Shown one piece after another: positions 45,984 to 53,465 of a DNA stretch of 64,000 nt. The position numbers were made by a program, and so were the translations under genes. The DNA comes from CAMDTE01 sp964504345 (GTDB lineage Bacteria; Bacteroidota; Bacteroidia; Flavobacteriales; Schleiferiaceae), in NCBI GenBank assembly GCA_964504345.1, contig CAZDDX010000005.1, positions 36,485-100,484 of the forward strand. Direction: 5' to 3'. The notes beneath the pieces were generated by a model. It ran no database searches and had not been told where the DNA came from. It was given only the letters and a program-made list of their open reading frames with translations. Numbering within the stretch: position 1 is the first letter of the stretch; each line of letters opens with the position of its first letter.

Positions 45984-46955
45984 TTAGTAGTTGACCAAAG
46001 CCCAGTAGTAGGGCAACCCCAGGGTAAGGTTGATTGGGAAGGAAATGGCCAGGGCCATGGGCAGATACAGGCCCGGATTGGCTTCGGGGACGGAGATTTT
46101 GTAGGCTGCTGGGACGGCGATGTGGGAGGCGCTGCCGGCCAGGCAGGCAAAGGCGAACCGAACGGATACGTCGTCGGTAATGAAGGCGGAAAGCCAGGCA
46201 ACCAGGGTGCCGTTGATGAAAGGGACGAGCAAGGCTACCACCAATGGGAAGGCGCCGTAGGAGAAGAATGCCTTGAGTTGGCGGCCGCTGGAGAGGCCCA
46301 TTTCCAGCATGAAAAGGGCTAGGAATCCCATGAAGAGGTCGTTGGTGAAGGGGCGGATGCCTTCGGCGGCTTTGGCGTTGGCAAAATACCCCACTACCAA
46401 ACTGCCCAAGATGAGCAAGACGCTTCCGTGGGTCAGGGAATGGATGAAGGTTTTTAGGGGAGATTGCAGGGGTTGGGTGCTGTTGCCGGCGCGCTTTTGG
46501 CTGAGGCCCAGGAGTACGAGGCCCACCACAATGGCTGGGGATTCCATCAAGGCCATGGTGGCGACCATGTGTCCGGGCAGGATGTGGCCCACGGTTTCCA
46601 AGAAGGCCACGGCCGCAACAAACGTGACGGCGCTGACGGAGCCGTAGCTGGCGGCCACGGCGGAAGCGTTGGCCGCGCCCAAACGTTTGCGGACGGCGTA
46701 AAATACCCAAACTGGAATAGCAGCTGAAACGGCTACTGCAAAAAGCAAACTACCGGCAATTTCCCAGGTAAAATGTTCGTGGGAGAGTTCTTGGCCGCCC
46801 TTGAAACCGATGGAAAACAATAGGTAGAGGGAGATGAATTTGCTGGAGTTCTCTGGAATGGAGAGGTCGGACTTGACGTAGACCGCAAACAGGCCCAAGA
46901 GGAAAAACAACAAGGCGGGCGAAGTGAGGTTGGCCAGGAGTAAGTCTAGGGTCAT
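45984..46955 (-). CDS. sbtA: Sodium-dependent bicarbonate transporter, SbtA family
   Basis: 323 residues, about ten membrane helices in two inverted halves. Family features: FLLGLFAVYVKSDLSIPE near the N-terminus, SIGFKGGQEL, AASYGSVSAVTFVAA, LFMLEMGLSSGRQL and SHIAVPAAYK. SbtA takes up bicarbonate with sodium; in non-photosynthetic bacteria it probably supplies carboxylating enzymes. No SbtB (PII-like) gene is next to it. Divergent from a LysR regulator, and the leader carries a long hairpin (47011-47067), so expression is likely controlled at two levels. Confidence 0.87.
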   Translation of the reverse strand: MTLDLLLANLTSPALLFFLLGLFAVYVKSDLSIPENSSKFISLYLLFSIGFKGGQELSHEHFTWEIAGSLLFAVAVSAAIPVWVFYAVRKRLGAANASAVAASYGSVSAVTFVAAVAFLETVGHILPGHMVATMALMESPAIVVGLVLLGLSQKRAGNSTQPLQSPLKTFIHSLTHGSVLLILGSLVVGYFANAKAAEGIRPFTNDLFMGFLALFMLEMGLSSGRQLKAFFSYGAFPLVVALLVPFINGTLVAWLSAFITDDVSVRFAFACLAGSASHIAVPAAYKISVPEANPGLYLPMALAISFPINLTLGLPYYWALVNY

Positions 46956-47010
46956 GCGGGACGTGTAGGGTATTGGAGGGGGATTGGTTCTCCTGTTCGC
47001 AGCGTCGGCG

Positions 47011-47067
47011 GGAGTTGTTCCCCAGGCGGCTTTGCCGCCTGGGGTCGTCGCTTTCGAAAACAACTCC
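47011..47067 (-). promoter_or_regulatory. Nested stem-loop in the sbtA leader
   Basis: An outer stem GGAGTTGTT (47011-47019) / AACAACTCC (47059-47067) encloses a perfect inner stem CCCCAGGCGGC / GCCGCCTGGGG (47020-47030, 47034-47044). It lies between a CACCTTTG box on the minus strand (47110-47117 area) and the sbtA ATG at 46955, so it would be transcribed in the 5' leader. There is no T-run, so it is not a simple terminator. It may be a regulatory RNA structure or a REP-like element. Confidence 0.5.
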
Positions 47068-47206
47068 TCAACCAGTCAATCCATTGAAGCAGAACTGAAT
47101 TGACTCTGCAAAGGTGGGGAGATTATTCATAATGTTTAATTTATTTTATTAATCTTTGTCATTAATATTATTAATTAATGGCGTCGGGCCGAAAAACGCA
47201 TTTATA

Positions 47207-48121
47207 GTGTACACATTGCATCAACTTACTGTATTTCTGAAGGTTGCCGAGTTTAAGTCCATGACGCGAGCGGCGGAAGCCATGCAGTTGACGCAGCCGG
47301 CGGTTTCTTTGTTGATGAAGCAACTTCAGGAAGAAGTGGGGGCTCCCTTGGTGGATTTGGTGCAGAAGCGGATTTACCTCACGTCTTTTGGATTGGACTT
47401 TCAGGATACGGCCCGACGAATTTTGGAGGAGGCCCGGGGGTTTGAGGAGCGCACGGCGGAAAAAAAGGGTCTGTTGTCCGGGACGCTGCGCATCAGTGCC
47501 GTTTCTACCGGAAAGTACATTGCACCTTATTTGCTCGCTGAGTTTTTGCGGTTGCATCCGCATTTGGACTTGGCGCTGGACGTCACCAACCGAGCCAAGG
47601 TCTTGGAGGATTTGGCGGCGAACCGGGCAGACTTGGCCTTGATTTCCGTTTTGCCGGAAAAAGCCGCTTTGGAATCCCTGCCGCTCATGGAAAACGAGTT
47701 GGTGTGTGTGGCGCAGCGTCCGTTGTTGGCCCCATTGCCGCCCGACGGTGTTTACCCTTTGGGGGTTTTGGAGGATCTCCCCGTCTTGTTCCGCGAGGAA
47801 GGGTCCGCCACCCGTACCGCCATGGAACGGCTGCTGTCTGCGCACCAAATTGAACCCAGAAAGAAGTTGGTGTTGAGCACCAACGAAGCGGTAAAGCAGG
47901 CAGTGATGGCCGGCCTGGGCGTGTCTATTGTTCCGTTGATTGGCATGCGCAGTGCGCTTCGGGAGCAAAAAGCCGTGGTGGTGCCCGTTCGGGGGTTGCC
48001 TTTGCGGAGCACCTGGCACATTGTTTGGCCGTCGGGCAAGGTGTTGAGCCCTGCCGCGCAAGCGTTTGTGCAGGCCTTGCGCACGGACGGACCGCGCTGG
48101 ATTGCGCAGCATTTTGGGTGA
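47207..48121 (+). CDS. LysR-family regulator (CbbR/CcmR-like)
   Basis: 304 residues from the GTG at 47207 (YTLHQLTVFLKVAEFKSMTRAAEA). HTH LTQPAVSLLMKQLQEEVGAPL, then an inducer-binding domain (GTLRISAVSTGKYIAPYLLAEF, LVLSTNEAVKQAVMAGLGVSIVP). The GTG is chosen because LysR proteins begin a few residues before LHQL; the frame opening at TTG 47156 adds an unlikely extension. Divergent orientation to sbtA suggests that it controls bicarbonate uptake, sensing a carbon metabolite as CbbR/CcmR do. The shared gap contains ATTAATATTATTAAT, a T-N11-A-like palindrome. Confidence 0.85.
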   Translation: MYTLHQLTVFLKVAEFKSMTRAAEAMQLTQPAVSLLMKQLQEEVGAPLVDLVQKRIYLTSFGLDFQDTARRILEEARGFEERTAEKKGLLSGTLRISAVSTGKYIAPYLLAEFLRLHPHLDLALDVTNRAKVLEDLAANRADLALISVLPEKAALESLPLMENELVCVAQRPLLAPLPPDGVYPLGVLEDLPVLFREEGSATRTAMERLLSAHQIEPRKKLVLSTNEAVKQAVMAGLGVSIVPLIGMRSALREQKAVVVPVRGLPLRSTWHIVWPSGKVLSPAAQAFVQALRTDGPRWIAQHFG

Positions 48122-48129
48122 TACCTTTG
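48122..48129 (+). promoter_or_regulatory. -7 box for the Smr-domain gene
   Basis: TACCTTTG, 31 bases before the ATG at 48161; it overlaps the end of the LysR gene stop region. Confidence 0.55.
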
Positions 48130-48160
48130 AAGGAACGCCAATCTGGATTCCAACCGCACC

Positions 48161-48634
48161 ATGCTCCCCCTCCGCCCCTTCCTTCCCGGTGATCGCGTTC
48201 ACGAGATCGACGGTACCCTGCAGGGCGCCGTGGTGCGCACCGCGCCGCATCAGGTGGTGGTGGAATGCGACGACGGTTTGGAGCACACGTTTAAACCGGA
48301 AGAGTTGGTGCACGAAGTGCCGTGGAAGGTGACGGGGCAACCCCGGGCTCAGGATTTGGGCCTGCGAAAAGGCGCCGGCATCGCCAAAAAGGAGCTTCGG
48401 GTGCAAACGTTGGACCTTCACTTGCCGGAGTCGGACAACGGACACCGCGCGCTGGAGCGACAACTGAGCAGGCTGAAGAACGCACTGGCGGCAGCCGGCT
48501 GGGACCAAATCACCGTGATCCACGGCGTGGGCGAAGGCATCCTCCGCAACGCGGTGCACGAATTTGTGCGCAAGGAGACGCCCTACCGCATGGGGAATTC
48601 CTCGGCAAGCGAAACCGTCGTCCTTCGCCTCTGA
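48161..48634 (+). CDS. Smr-domain protein
   Basis: 157 residues. The N-terminal 60 residues form a small beta-rich domain (FLPGDRVHEIDGTLQGAVVR, VVECDDGLEHTFKPEELV); the C-terminal Smr domain has LDLHLPESDNGH and HGVGEGILRNAVHEFVRKE, matching the LDLHG/HGxGxGxLR motifs except that LDLHG reads LDLHL. Smr domains in MutS2 and in stand-alone proteins cleave nucleic acids, including mRNA on collided ribosomes. The N-terminal part resembles DUF2027-like proteins of Bacteroidota. Own promoter box upstream. Confidence 0.8.
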   Translation: MLPLRPFLPGDRVHEIDGTLQGAVVRTAPHQVVVECDDGLEHTFKPEELVHEVPWKVTGQPRAQDLGLRKGAGIAKKELRVQTLDLHLPESDNGHRALERQLSRLKNALAAAGWDQITVIHGVGEGILRNAVHEFVRKETPYRMGNSSASETVVLRL

Positions 48635-48656
48635 GCGCATTTTGGCCCGCGCTTCC

Positions 48657-48664
48657 TACATTTG
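48657..48664 (+). promoter_or_regulatory. -7 box (TACATTTG) for the gene at 48704
   Basis: TACATTTG, 39 bases before the ATG; supports 48704 as start over the in-frame codon at 48662, which overlaps the box. Confidence 0.45.
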
Positions 48665-48703
48665 TTTTTCGTCAAATTCATCTTCACACCAAATCTCCCT
48701 TCC

Positions 48704-49189
48704 ATGTTGGTTCCCTCTACCGCCCTGACCCGTTTGGCCCGACGCGCCTCTTTACTGCTGTCCCTTGTGGCGCTGCTGCTGTTGAGCTCCAACGCCCTCC
48801 ATGCGCAAACCGAAACCACTTCGCCCAAACCCCGCGTAAAGGCGATGCAACTCGTGGGCGGCAAGGTGTACTACAACGGGGTACCCATGACGGCTGGAGA
48901 TGCCCAGTTTTACGCCATGTCGAAAAGCGCACCCGCCGCTGCGGCCTTCCGCAAAGCGGCCAAAATCCGCGGCTGGAACTATTTCTGGTGGATCTACGGA
49001 GGACTGACCGTCGTTACGGGAGTCGGTGAATTGACCGGCGAAATGGAAGGGCAAGGAGCCTTCAACGTTGCGGCGGGCGGCGTCATGGTGGGCATCACCA
49101 TCCCCCGCGAAAAACGCCGTCAACGCCTCCTCGCCTTCGGCGTTTCTGAATACAACAAAGCAGTCCAGGACGAGAACTGGGAGGATTGA
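48704..49189 (+). CDS. Small exported/membrane protein, function unknown
   Basis: 161 residues. N-terminal signal peptide (RRASLLLSLVALLLLSSNALHAQ), then VGGKVYYNGVPMTAGDAQFYAMS, followed by two hydrophobic segments (WNYFWWIYGGLTVVTG and AFNVAAGGVMVGITI) and a basic KRRQRLL stretch. It resembles small Bacteroidota proteins with a repeat-like KVYxNGxxM core, but no function is known. Last GC-rich gene before the AT-richer accessory region. Confidence 0.6.
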   Translation: MLVPSTALTRLARRASLLLSLVALLLLSSNALHAQTETTSPKPRVKAMQLVGGKVYYNGVPMTAGDAQFYAMSKSAPAAAAFRKAAKIRGWNYFWWIYGGLTVVTGVGELTGEMEGQGAFNVAAGGVMVGITIPREKRRQRLLAFGVSEYNKAVQDENWED

Positions 49190-49271
49190 TTGCTATCTGC
49201 CTCCGGCTGTTGCAAGCTAAAAAGGTTTCTTTTTTTCTTACCGGTTGATCTGCAAATCAATTTGGCACACC

Positions 49272-50045
49272 CTAAAAACCTAAGTCCTTTAAAACACCAA
49301 CCAATTTCTGATCCTTCTCTACTTTCAATTTACATCGTATTTTCTTCTTGAAAACTTCGTCCGACCAAGACTTCTTTAGCTTAAACACGTTTAGGTTACT
49401 GTTCAATTCAACAATAGCCCATTTTACTGCAGTTTTGTTCCATTTGCCTAATTTACTGATCAAACCCTCCTCCAGTAAATTGATCCAGCTCTTATTGTTC
49501 AAAAACAGCCCAACAACCTCCTCCACAGGCCAACAACTGTATTTCTTGAATTCCTGGTAGGGAGCGCTTTGGAGTTTATTTAATTGCTTAAATGTCTTGA
49601 TATAAGGGCCTCCCAGTGACGTACATACGCGATGGGTACACCAATTCGCCCAACATTCCACATAATGTTCACGATCGGTAAACCCGACCTCTCCTTTTTT
49701 AAATTTATCGGGATTGCAATGAAAATGAATCATGTGTGCGTACTCGTGAATGGCTACAATGTCCAAGAGTACCGCATAAGAACATTTATGCGCATTGGCG
49801 CATTCTTCAATTTTCTCGTGGCACAAAAAAATGGCATCCTTTTCACTAGGTCGGAAATAACCCAATACGTCCCAAATGTTGACGGGCACTTTATAGGTCC
49901 CTAAGTCATTGATTTCCGCCGTGTAAACCACTTTTTCTGAGCGTTCTTCAACACGAAATTCGCAGTTGTACCCAACGCGCGTTAAAGCAAAATCGGCATA
50001 TTTGACGGGCGTTTTTCCCAGTCGATCCAGTAGGTAGTAGAGCAT
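49272..50045 (-). CDS. HExxH putative zinc metalloprotein, unknown family
   Basis: 257 residues. AIHEYAHMIHFHC gives H100-E101-x-x-H104, with a possible third ligand or helper in HYVECWANW (E130) 26 residues on, the spacing of gluzincin-like peptidases. Several Cys residues (C27, C75, C82, C88, C110, C131, C136) are unusual for a cytoplasmic Bacteroidota protein. No signal peptide. It begins 12 bases after the PcfJ-like gene, so the two form an operon. AT-richer than the core genome. A mobile-element or defence role is possible. Confidence 0.6.
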   Translation of the reverse strand: MLYYLLDRLGKTPVKYADFALTRVGYNCEFRVEERSEKVVYTAEINDLGTYKVPVNIWDVLGYFRPSEKDAIFLCHEKIEECANAHKCSYAVLLDIVAIHEYAHMIHFHCNPDKFKKGEVGFTDREHYVECWANWCTHRVCTSLGGPYIKTFKQLNKLQSAPYQEFKKYSCWPVEEVVGLFLNNKSWINLLEEGLISKLGKWNKTAVKWAIVELNSNLNVFKLKKSWSDEVFKKKIRCKLKVEKDQKLVGVLKDLGF

Positions 50046-50057
50046 GTTTTCCCGTGT

Positions 50058-51725
50058 TTATTTTAACGACTCGTTTATTTTCAATTTCCTGTCCTCACAC
50101 CATTTTTCGATCCAAACCCACTCTTGCTCGGTTGGGATGCGGTTGCTTTTACCTCGAACTTGAACAATGCAATGAGCAACAAGTTCAATGGTTAAAGCGG
50201 GCTGAAACAATGGCTTGTCTGAATTCAATGAATCTGCGTTGGTAGCCATACTAAACAGATACGTTCTGCCCTTGCGCAAGTCGTGGATGTAGGAAAAGAC
50301 GCAATGCTCCTGGATCAAGCCCTCACGAAAAACATCTTTCTCAGTACGCAACTGCTGAAATCGTATGCGCAGCGCTGAATCATGGATGTATGTTTTCGAA
50401 GGAATCCGCGCACTTGGAAGGGGTTTGTCATTGAACCGGAATTTACCCGATCCCAATTCCAAGTGCCATAAATTAATTTTCTTCCTCAAAACATCGGATT
50501 TGATCTTCGCAAGATTCAAATTCGACCGCTCTGAATTGGAAAGACTCAGTAAATAATCCCAAACTTCACGAAATTCTCTCGGTCCAAACCCCTTCGCGTC
50601 CAAAACGGGGACCACTTCAAAAAACAAATCCCACTCATTCAGTCGGGCTACATTCTTGAGGTAGTTTCTGGCGCGTTCTGAATCGATGCCCTTTACCATT
50701 AAGGCTGTGGTGGCGAGTACCGTGTCCAGATTTTCCATCCGTGTGGGGAGGTACGTGCTAAAAACACCTGCCATGGCCTTGCTCACAGGGAACGACAATT
50801 CCGGGTACGAACGTATGCTGTCACCTTGTAAAATATGGGAAATCCACCCCTTATGCTCGAGATCCAATACCTCAGACCACTGCGTTAAATAAATGGACAG
50901 CAACGGCGGCACCGAATAGGTTTCAAAAAGTAAACTCAAGATAACCAACGGAGTACTGCCTGATAGTTTCTTCTCGCAAGCTGCATTCAACAATTTTGGA
51001 TTGCACTTATGAATGAATAAGAGCGACTCCAAAAAAGAGGGAGTGAGTATTTTCAGGGTGTTGTCTTCCGCATTGGACAAAATCCAGCGATAAAAACCCG
51101 CCCGCTCAGTGGTATTGCCAAATCGGTACTCAAAAGAATAAATAAAACGACTGTCGGAAGGAATACAACGAAAGGAGACCTGTTCAAGCACTTCGTACAG
51201 CGCCGAATACTCCAGATTCCGGCGGAGTATCTCCTGCAAGAAGGGCTCATAGAACCACATGTTTGTGGCCCTAAAGGAATTTGAATTATCGTCTGTTATA
51301 AACTGAAAGTACTTACCGTGAACCATTAAAAGGGTCCTTAACGCTTGCAGAACCCGCTCTCTATTCTGCTCTCTTGATGCCTCTTGGCTTTGAACAAACA
51401 AAAACAAATCGACCAAAAAGGGCCGCATACTTTTTTCAAGTTGCTTTACCGAAATTAATTTCCAAATGCTGTCCCACAGCTCCGGCGTATACTTCTTAAC
51501 GCTATGGCCCTTGTAGCTTTTCAATGCTAAATCCGTGAACAGCCTAGGCGAGGATTTCCATTTTCCGAAAACGGATGCCAACTCCGATAAGGGGATGGCT
51601 TTTTGCAGATTCTTTTGTTGAAACGACGCCAATTCAATCAAAAATTTTCGAGCGCCATCTTTGTTCGACACACTCTGCAACCGGAGGAAAACCTCGTGCT
51701 GTGGGTCTAAAATTGGTGAACTCAT
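50058..51725 (-). CDS. PcfJ-like protein
   Basis: 555 residues, mainly helical. The C-terminal region RTEKDVFREGLIQEHCVFSY, GRTYLFSM, TIELVAHCIVQVRGKSNR and PTEQEWVWIEKW matches the PcfJ family, first named on the Enterococcus conjugative plasmid pCF10; its biochemical function is not established. The N-terminal 380 residues carry no recognised domain. Upstream sequence has TACCTTTA (51746-51753 minus), an imperfect -7 box. Co-transcribed with the HExxH gene. Confidence 0.72.
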   Translation of the reverse strand: MSSPILDPQHEVFLRLQSVSNKDGARKFLIELASFQQKNLQKAIPLSELASVFGKWKSSPRLFTDLALKSYKGHSVKKYTPELWDSIWKLISVKQLEKSMRPFLVDLFLFVQSQEASREQNRERVLQALRTLLMVHGKYFQFITDDNSNSFRATNMWFYEPFLQEILRRNLEYSALYEVLEQVSFRCIPSDSRFIYSFEYRFGNTTERAGFYRWILSNAEDNTLKILTPSFLESLLFIHKCNPKLLNAACEKKLSGSTPLVILSLLFETYSVPPLLSIYLTQWSEVLDLEHKGWISHILQGDSIRSYPELSFPVSKAMAGVFSTYLPTRMENLDTVLATTALMVKGIDSERARNYLKNVARLNEWDLFFEVVPVLDAKGFGPREFREVWDYLLSLSNSERSNLNLAKIKSDVLRKKINLWHLELGSGKFRFNDKPLPSARIPSKTYIHDSALRIRFQQLRTEKDVFREGLIQEHCVFSYIHDLRKGRTYLFSMATNADSLNSDKPLFQPALTIELVAHCIVQVRGKSNRIPTEQEWVWIEKWCEDRKLKINESLK

Positions 51726-52078
51726 ATTCCGATTGTGCCGTCTTTAAAGGTAACTGAATTTTGATAAACGTCTGAATTCCTCTAATTACTGAACCTGCGA
51801 GACCGTGTTTTTTTATAACAAGGCAATCTTCTACTTTCGCGGTACTCGGTTTGTATGACTCCCAAAATTGAAACCACATGTTTAGCTAAATTCAAAACTT
51901 CAAATCTTTACTGAAAGGAGCACATGCAAACACAACAACGACCACGCCTTCGATTCAATTATCCTTAACAACGCATACTAAACACTTAATAATTAGAAAG
52001 TTACTCGCAAAATCTGTTTTGTAAACGCGTAGTTTTACAATAACAGAACCGCTGTGTAACGTTTTTAAAACGAAACAT
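51726..52078. other. AT-rich intergenic region
   Basis: 353 bases between the divergent PcfJ-like gene and the uracil-glycosylase-like gene. No gene was accepted. GCTGTGTAACG at 52051-52061 may be the left boundary of a cassette, because it nearly matches the reverse complement of the left arm of the attC-like site at 52925. Confidence 0.45.
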
Positions 52079-52915
52079 ATGATAACAGCTAGAAAGTACA
52101 ATTACCCGACTGGAATTACTGACGGTTACTTTAATGGTAAAGCAGTCCCAAATTTCCCTGATTACATTAGTAACTACGACGTATACTTTTTGCGATATAT
52201 ATACTATATGTGCATCATGAATGCGGAAGGGGAATATCCTGTTAAAACAACAATAGAAGAAATACAAGATGCATTTGAAAAGAAGAAAGTAGAAAATTGT
52301 AACCGAAGAATCAAGAAGATTTTAATTGGTGAAGCACCTCCTCCTAATCTGCTGAATTATTTTTACAATCCATCCATAACACGATGGAATATTGCAAAAG
52401 GCAACCCAACAACCGGTCAAGGATGGACAAGTACTATTAAAAATACTTTGTTTCCAGGAATGCTGTTTCCGGATACTATTTCGTTTTTGAAAGAATGCGC
52501 AAAAGAAGGCCTTTTACTTCTAGACCTATTCCCTTATTCAATTACTTATGCAGGCACGAGAAAGAGCAGAAAGTATAAAGAGGCCTGTATTAATGCATGG
52601 GGATTTGGAACACACCCATACCACCACAACGTAAAAGACACCTTAGACTACTTAAATGGCTATATTCAAAAAACCATTTCATTAGGATTTGCATTAAAAA
52701 GTTTTGGTGAAATAATCAGTGATGATGCTGAATCTAATTCCGGTTTTGAGATGTGGTCCTTGGTTAATGGTATATCATTGACCCCACCTGGAGCGATAAA
52801 CCAAATTAGACTAGTTCCAGCTCCCTTCCCTTCGGCTTCGATTTATCTGAGAGTTTGCGGAATTCCTGGGCCAACTGGTCCCAATTCGGGTTTATTAAGT
52901 ATTGCGGGATTTTGA
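52079..52915 (+). CDS. Uracil-DNA-glycosylase-fold-like protein
   Basis: 278 residues, AT-rich. ILIGEAPPPN (81-90) followed by NYFYN and a Trp-containing helix, then LLLLDLFPYSI, resembles the UDG-superfamily pattern (GE/GxxPx active loop, FY/FW, then a D-x-x-P strand). Catalytic activity cannot be judged; the His-containing second UDG loop was not identified with certainty. It is followed directly by an attC-like structure, suggesting that it is carried on a gene cassette. A second protein with a similar loop lies at 56732. Confidence 0.45.
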   Translation: MITARKYNYPTGITDGYFNGKAVPNFPDYISNYDVYFLRYIYYMCIMNAEGEYPVKTTIEEIQDAFEKKKVENCNRRIKKILIGEAPPPNLLNYFYNPSITRWNIAKGNPTTGQGWTSTIKNTLFPGMLFPDTISFLKECAKEGLLLLDLFPYSITYAGTRKSRKYKEACINAWGFGTHPYHHNVKDTLDYLNGYIQKTISLGFALKSFGEIISDDAESNSGFEMWSLVNGISLTPPGAINQIRLVPAPFPSASIYLRVCGIPGPTGPNSGLLSIAGF

Positions 52916-52924
52916 GTAAAATCG

Positions 52925-53004
52925 TCACACAATTGCTTGGAAGGGCTATAGCCTTACCGCAGGAACTGCACAGGGCTAAGTGCGCCTCAGTTCAAAACTT
53001 GAAA
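52925..53004 (+). repeat. attC-like folded recombination site (copy 1, degenerate)
   Basis: TCACACAATTG... with a stem TAGCCTT / AGGGCTA around a CCGCAGG loop, CGCCT, then CAAAACTTGA. It aligns along its whole length with the better-preserved site at 57817 (shared blocks AAAT, CACAC, AAG.GC, CCGCAGG, CACAGGG, CGCCT, CAAAAC). The final core lacks the G of GTT, so it may be inactive. Confidence 0.5.
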
Positions 53005-53465
53005 ACTAGGCATCTCCGGTTACTCTAACGTCCAAGTTGCCTCAGACTCCTCTTTCTTCACTCTTTACAGACCCACAACACCTCCCTAATTCACCCCCCC
53101 CATAAAAAGAAAACTTTAGGACAAAAGAAATTCCGTCCTACATTTGCCACAGCATCCAGAGCCCTTTAATGGGCACCAACCGAGCTTCCCAGCCGCGGTG
53201 GTCAAACGATGCGGACGACGTCAAAAACTCGGGAAATGCACCGCACCTCATTGGGCTTTAACGCCCCCCAGCCGCGCCACCGAGCGCGCCTCCAGCCGCG
53301 CCCACATTGGGCCGCAAACCTTTTTTCCTATCCATTACTCGCGGCGCAACGCGCCCCAAGAGCACTCCTCACACTCCCCGAGGCCTGCGGCCGCGGGTCG
53401 CCTCGTTGTGCGTAAAAATCACCCCGTAGACCGCACAAAATCCACTATCCAACAAAATTTTTAGC
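53005..53465. other. Long leader region before the two-gene operon
   Basis: No credible gene. TACATTTG at 53139-53146 is a good -7 box, which implies a leader of about 320 bases before the ATG at 53466. The frame at 53144-53464 has no ATG and a random-looking translation. Confidence 0.45.

Noticed and set aside
51634..51879. 81-codon minus-strand frame upstream of and overlapping the PcfJ-like gene
   Set aside because: Overlaps the start of a convincing gene by about 90 bases; no motif. A short regulatory peptide cannot be fully excluded.
53144..53464. 106-codon frame before the unknown operon
   Set aside because: No ATG, begins inside a TACATTTG promoter box, and has no homologous look; more likely a long leader.
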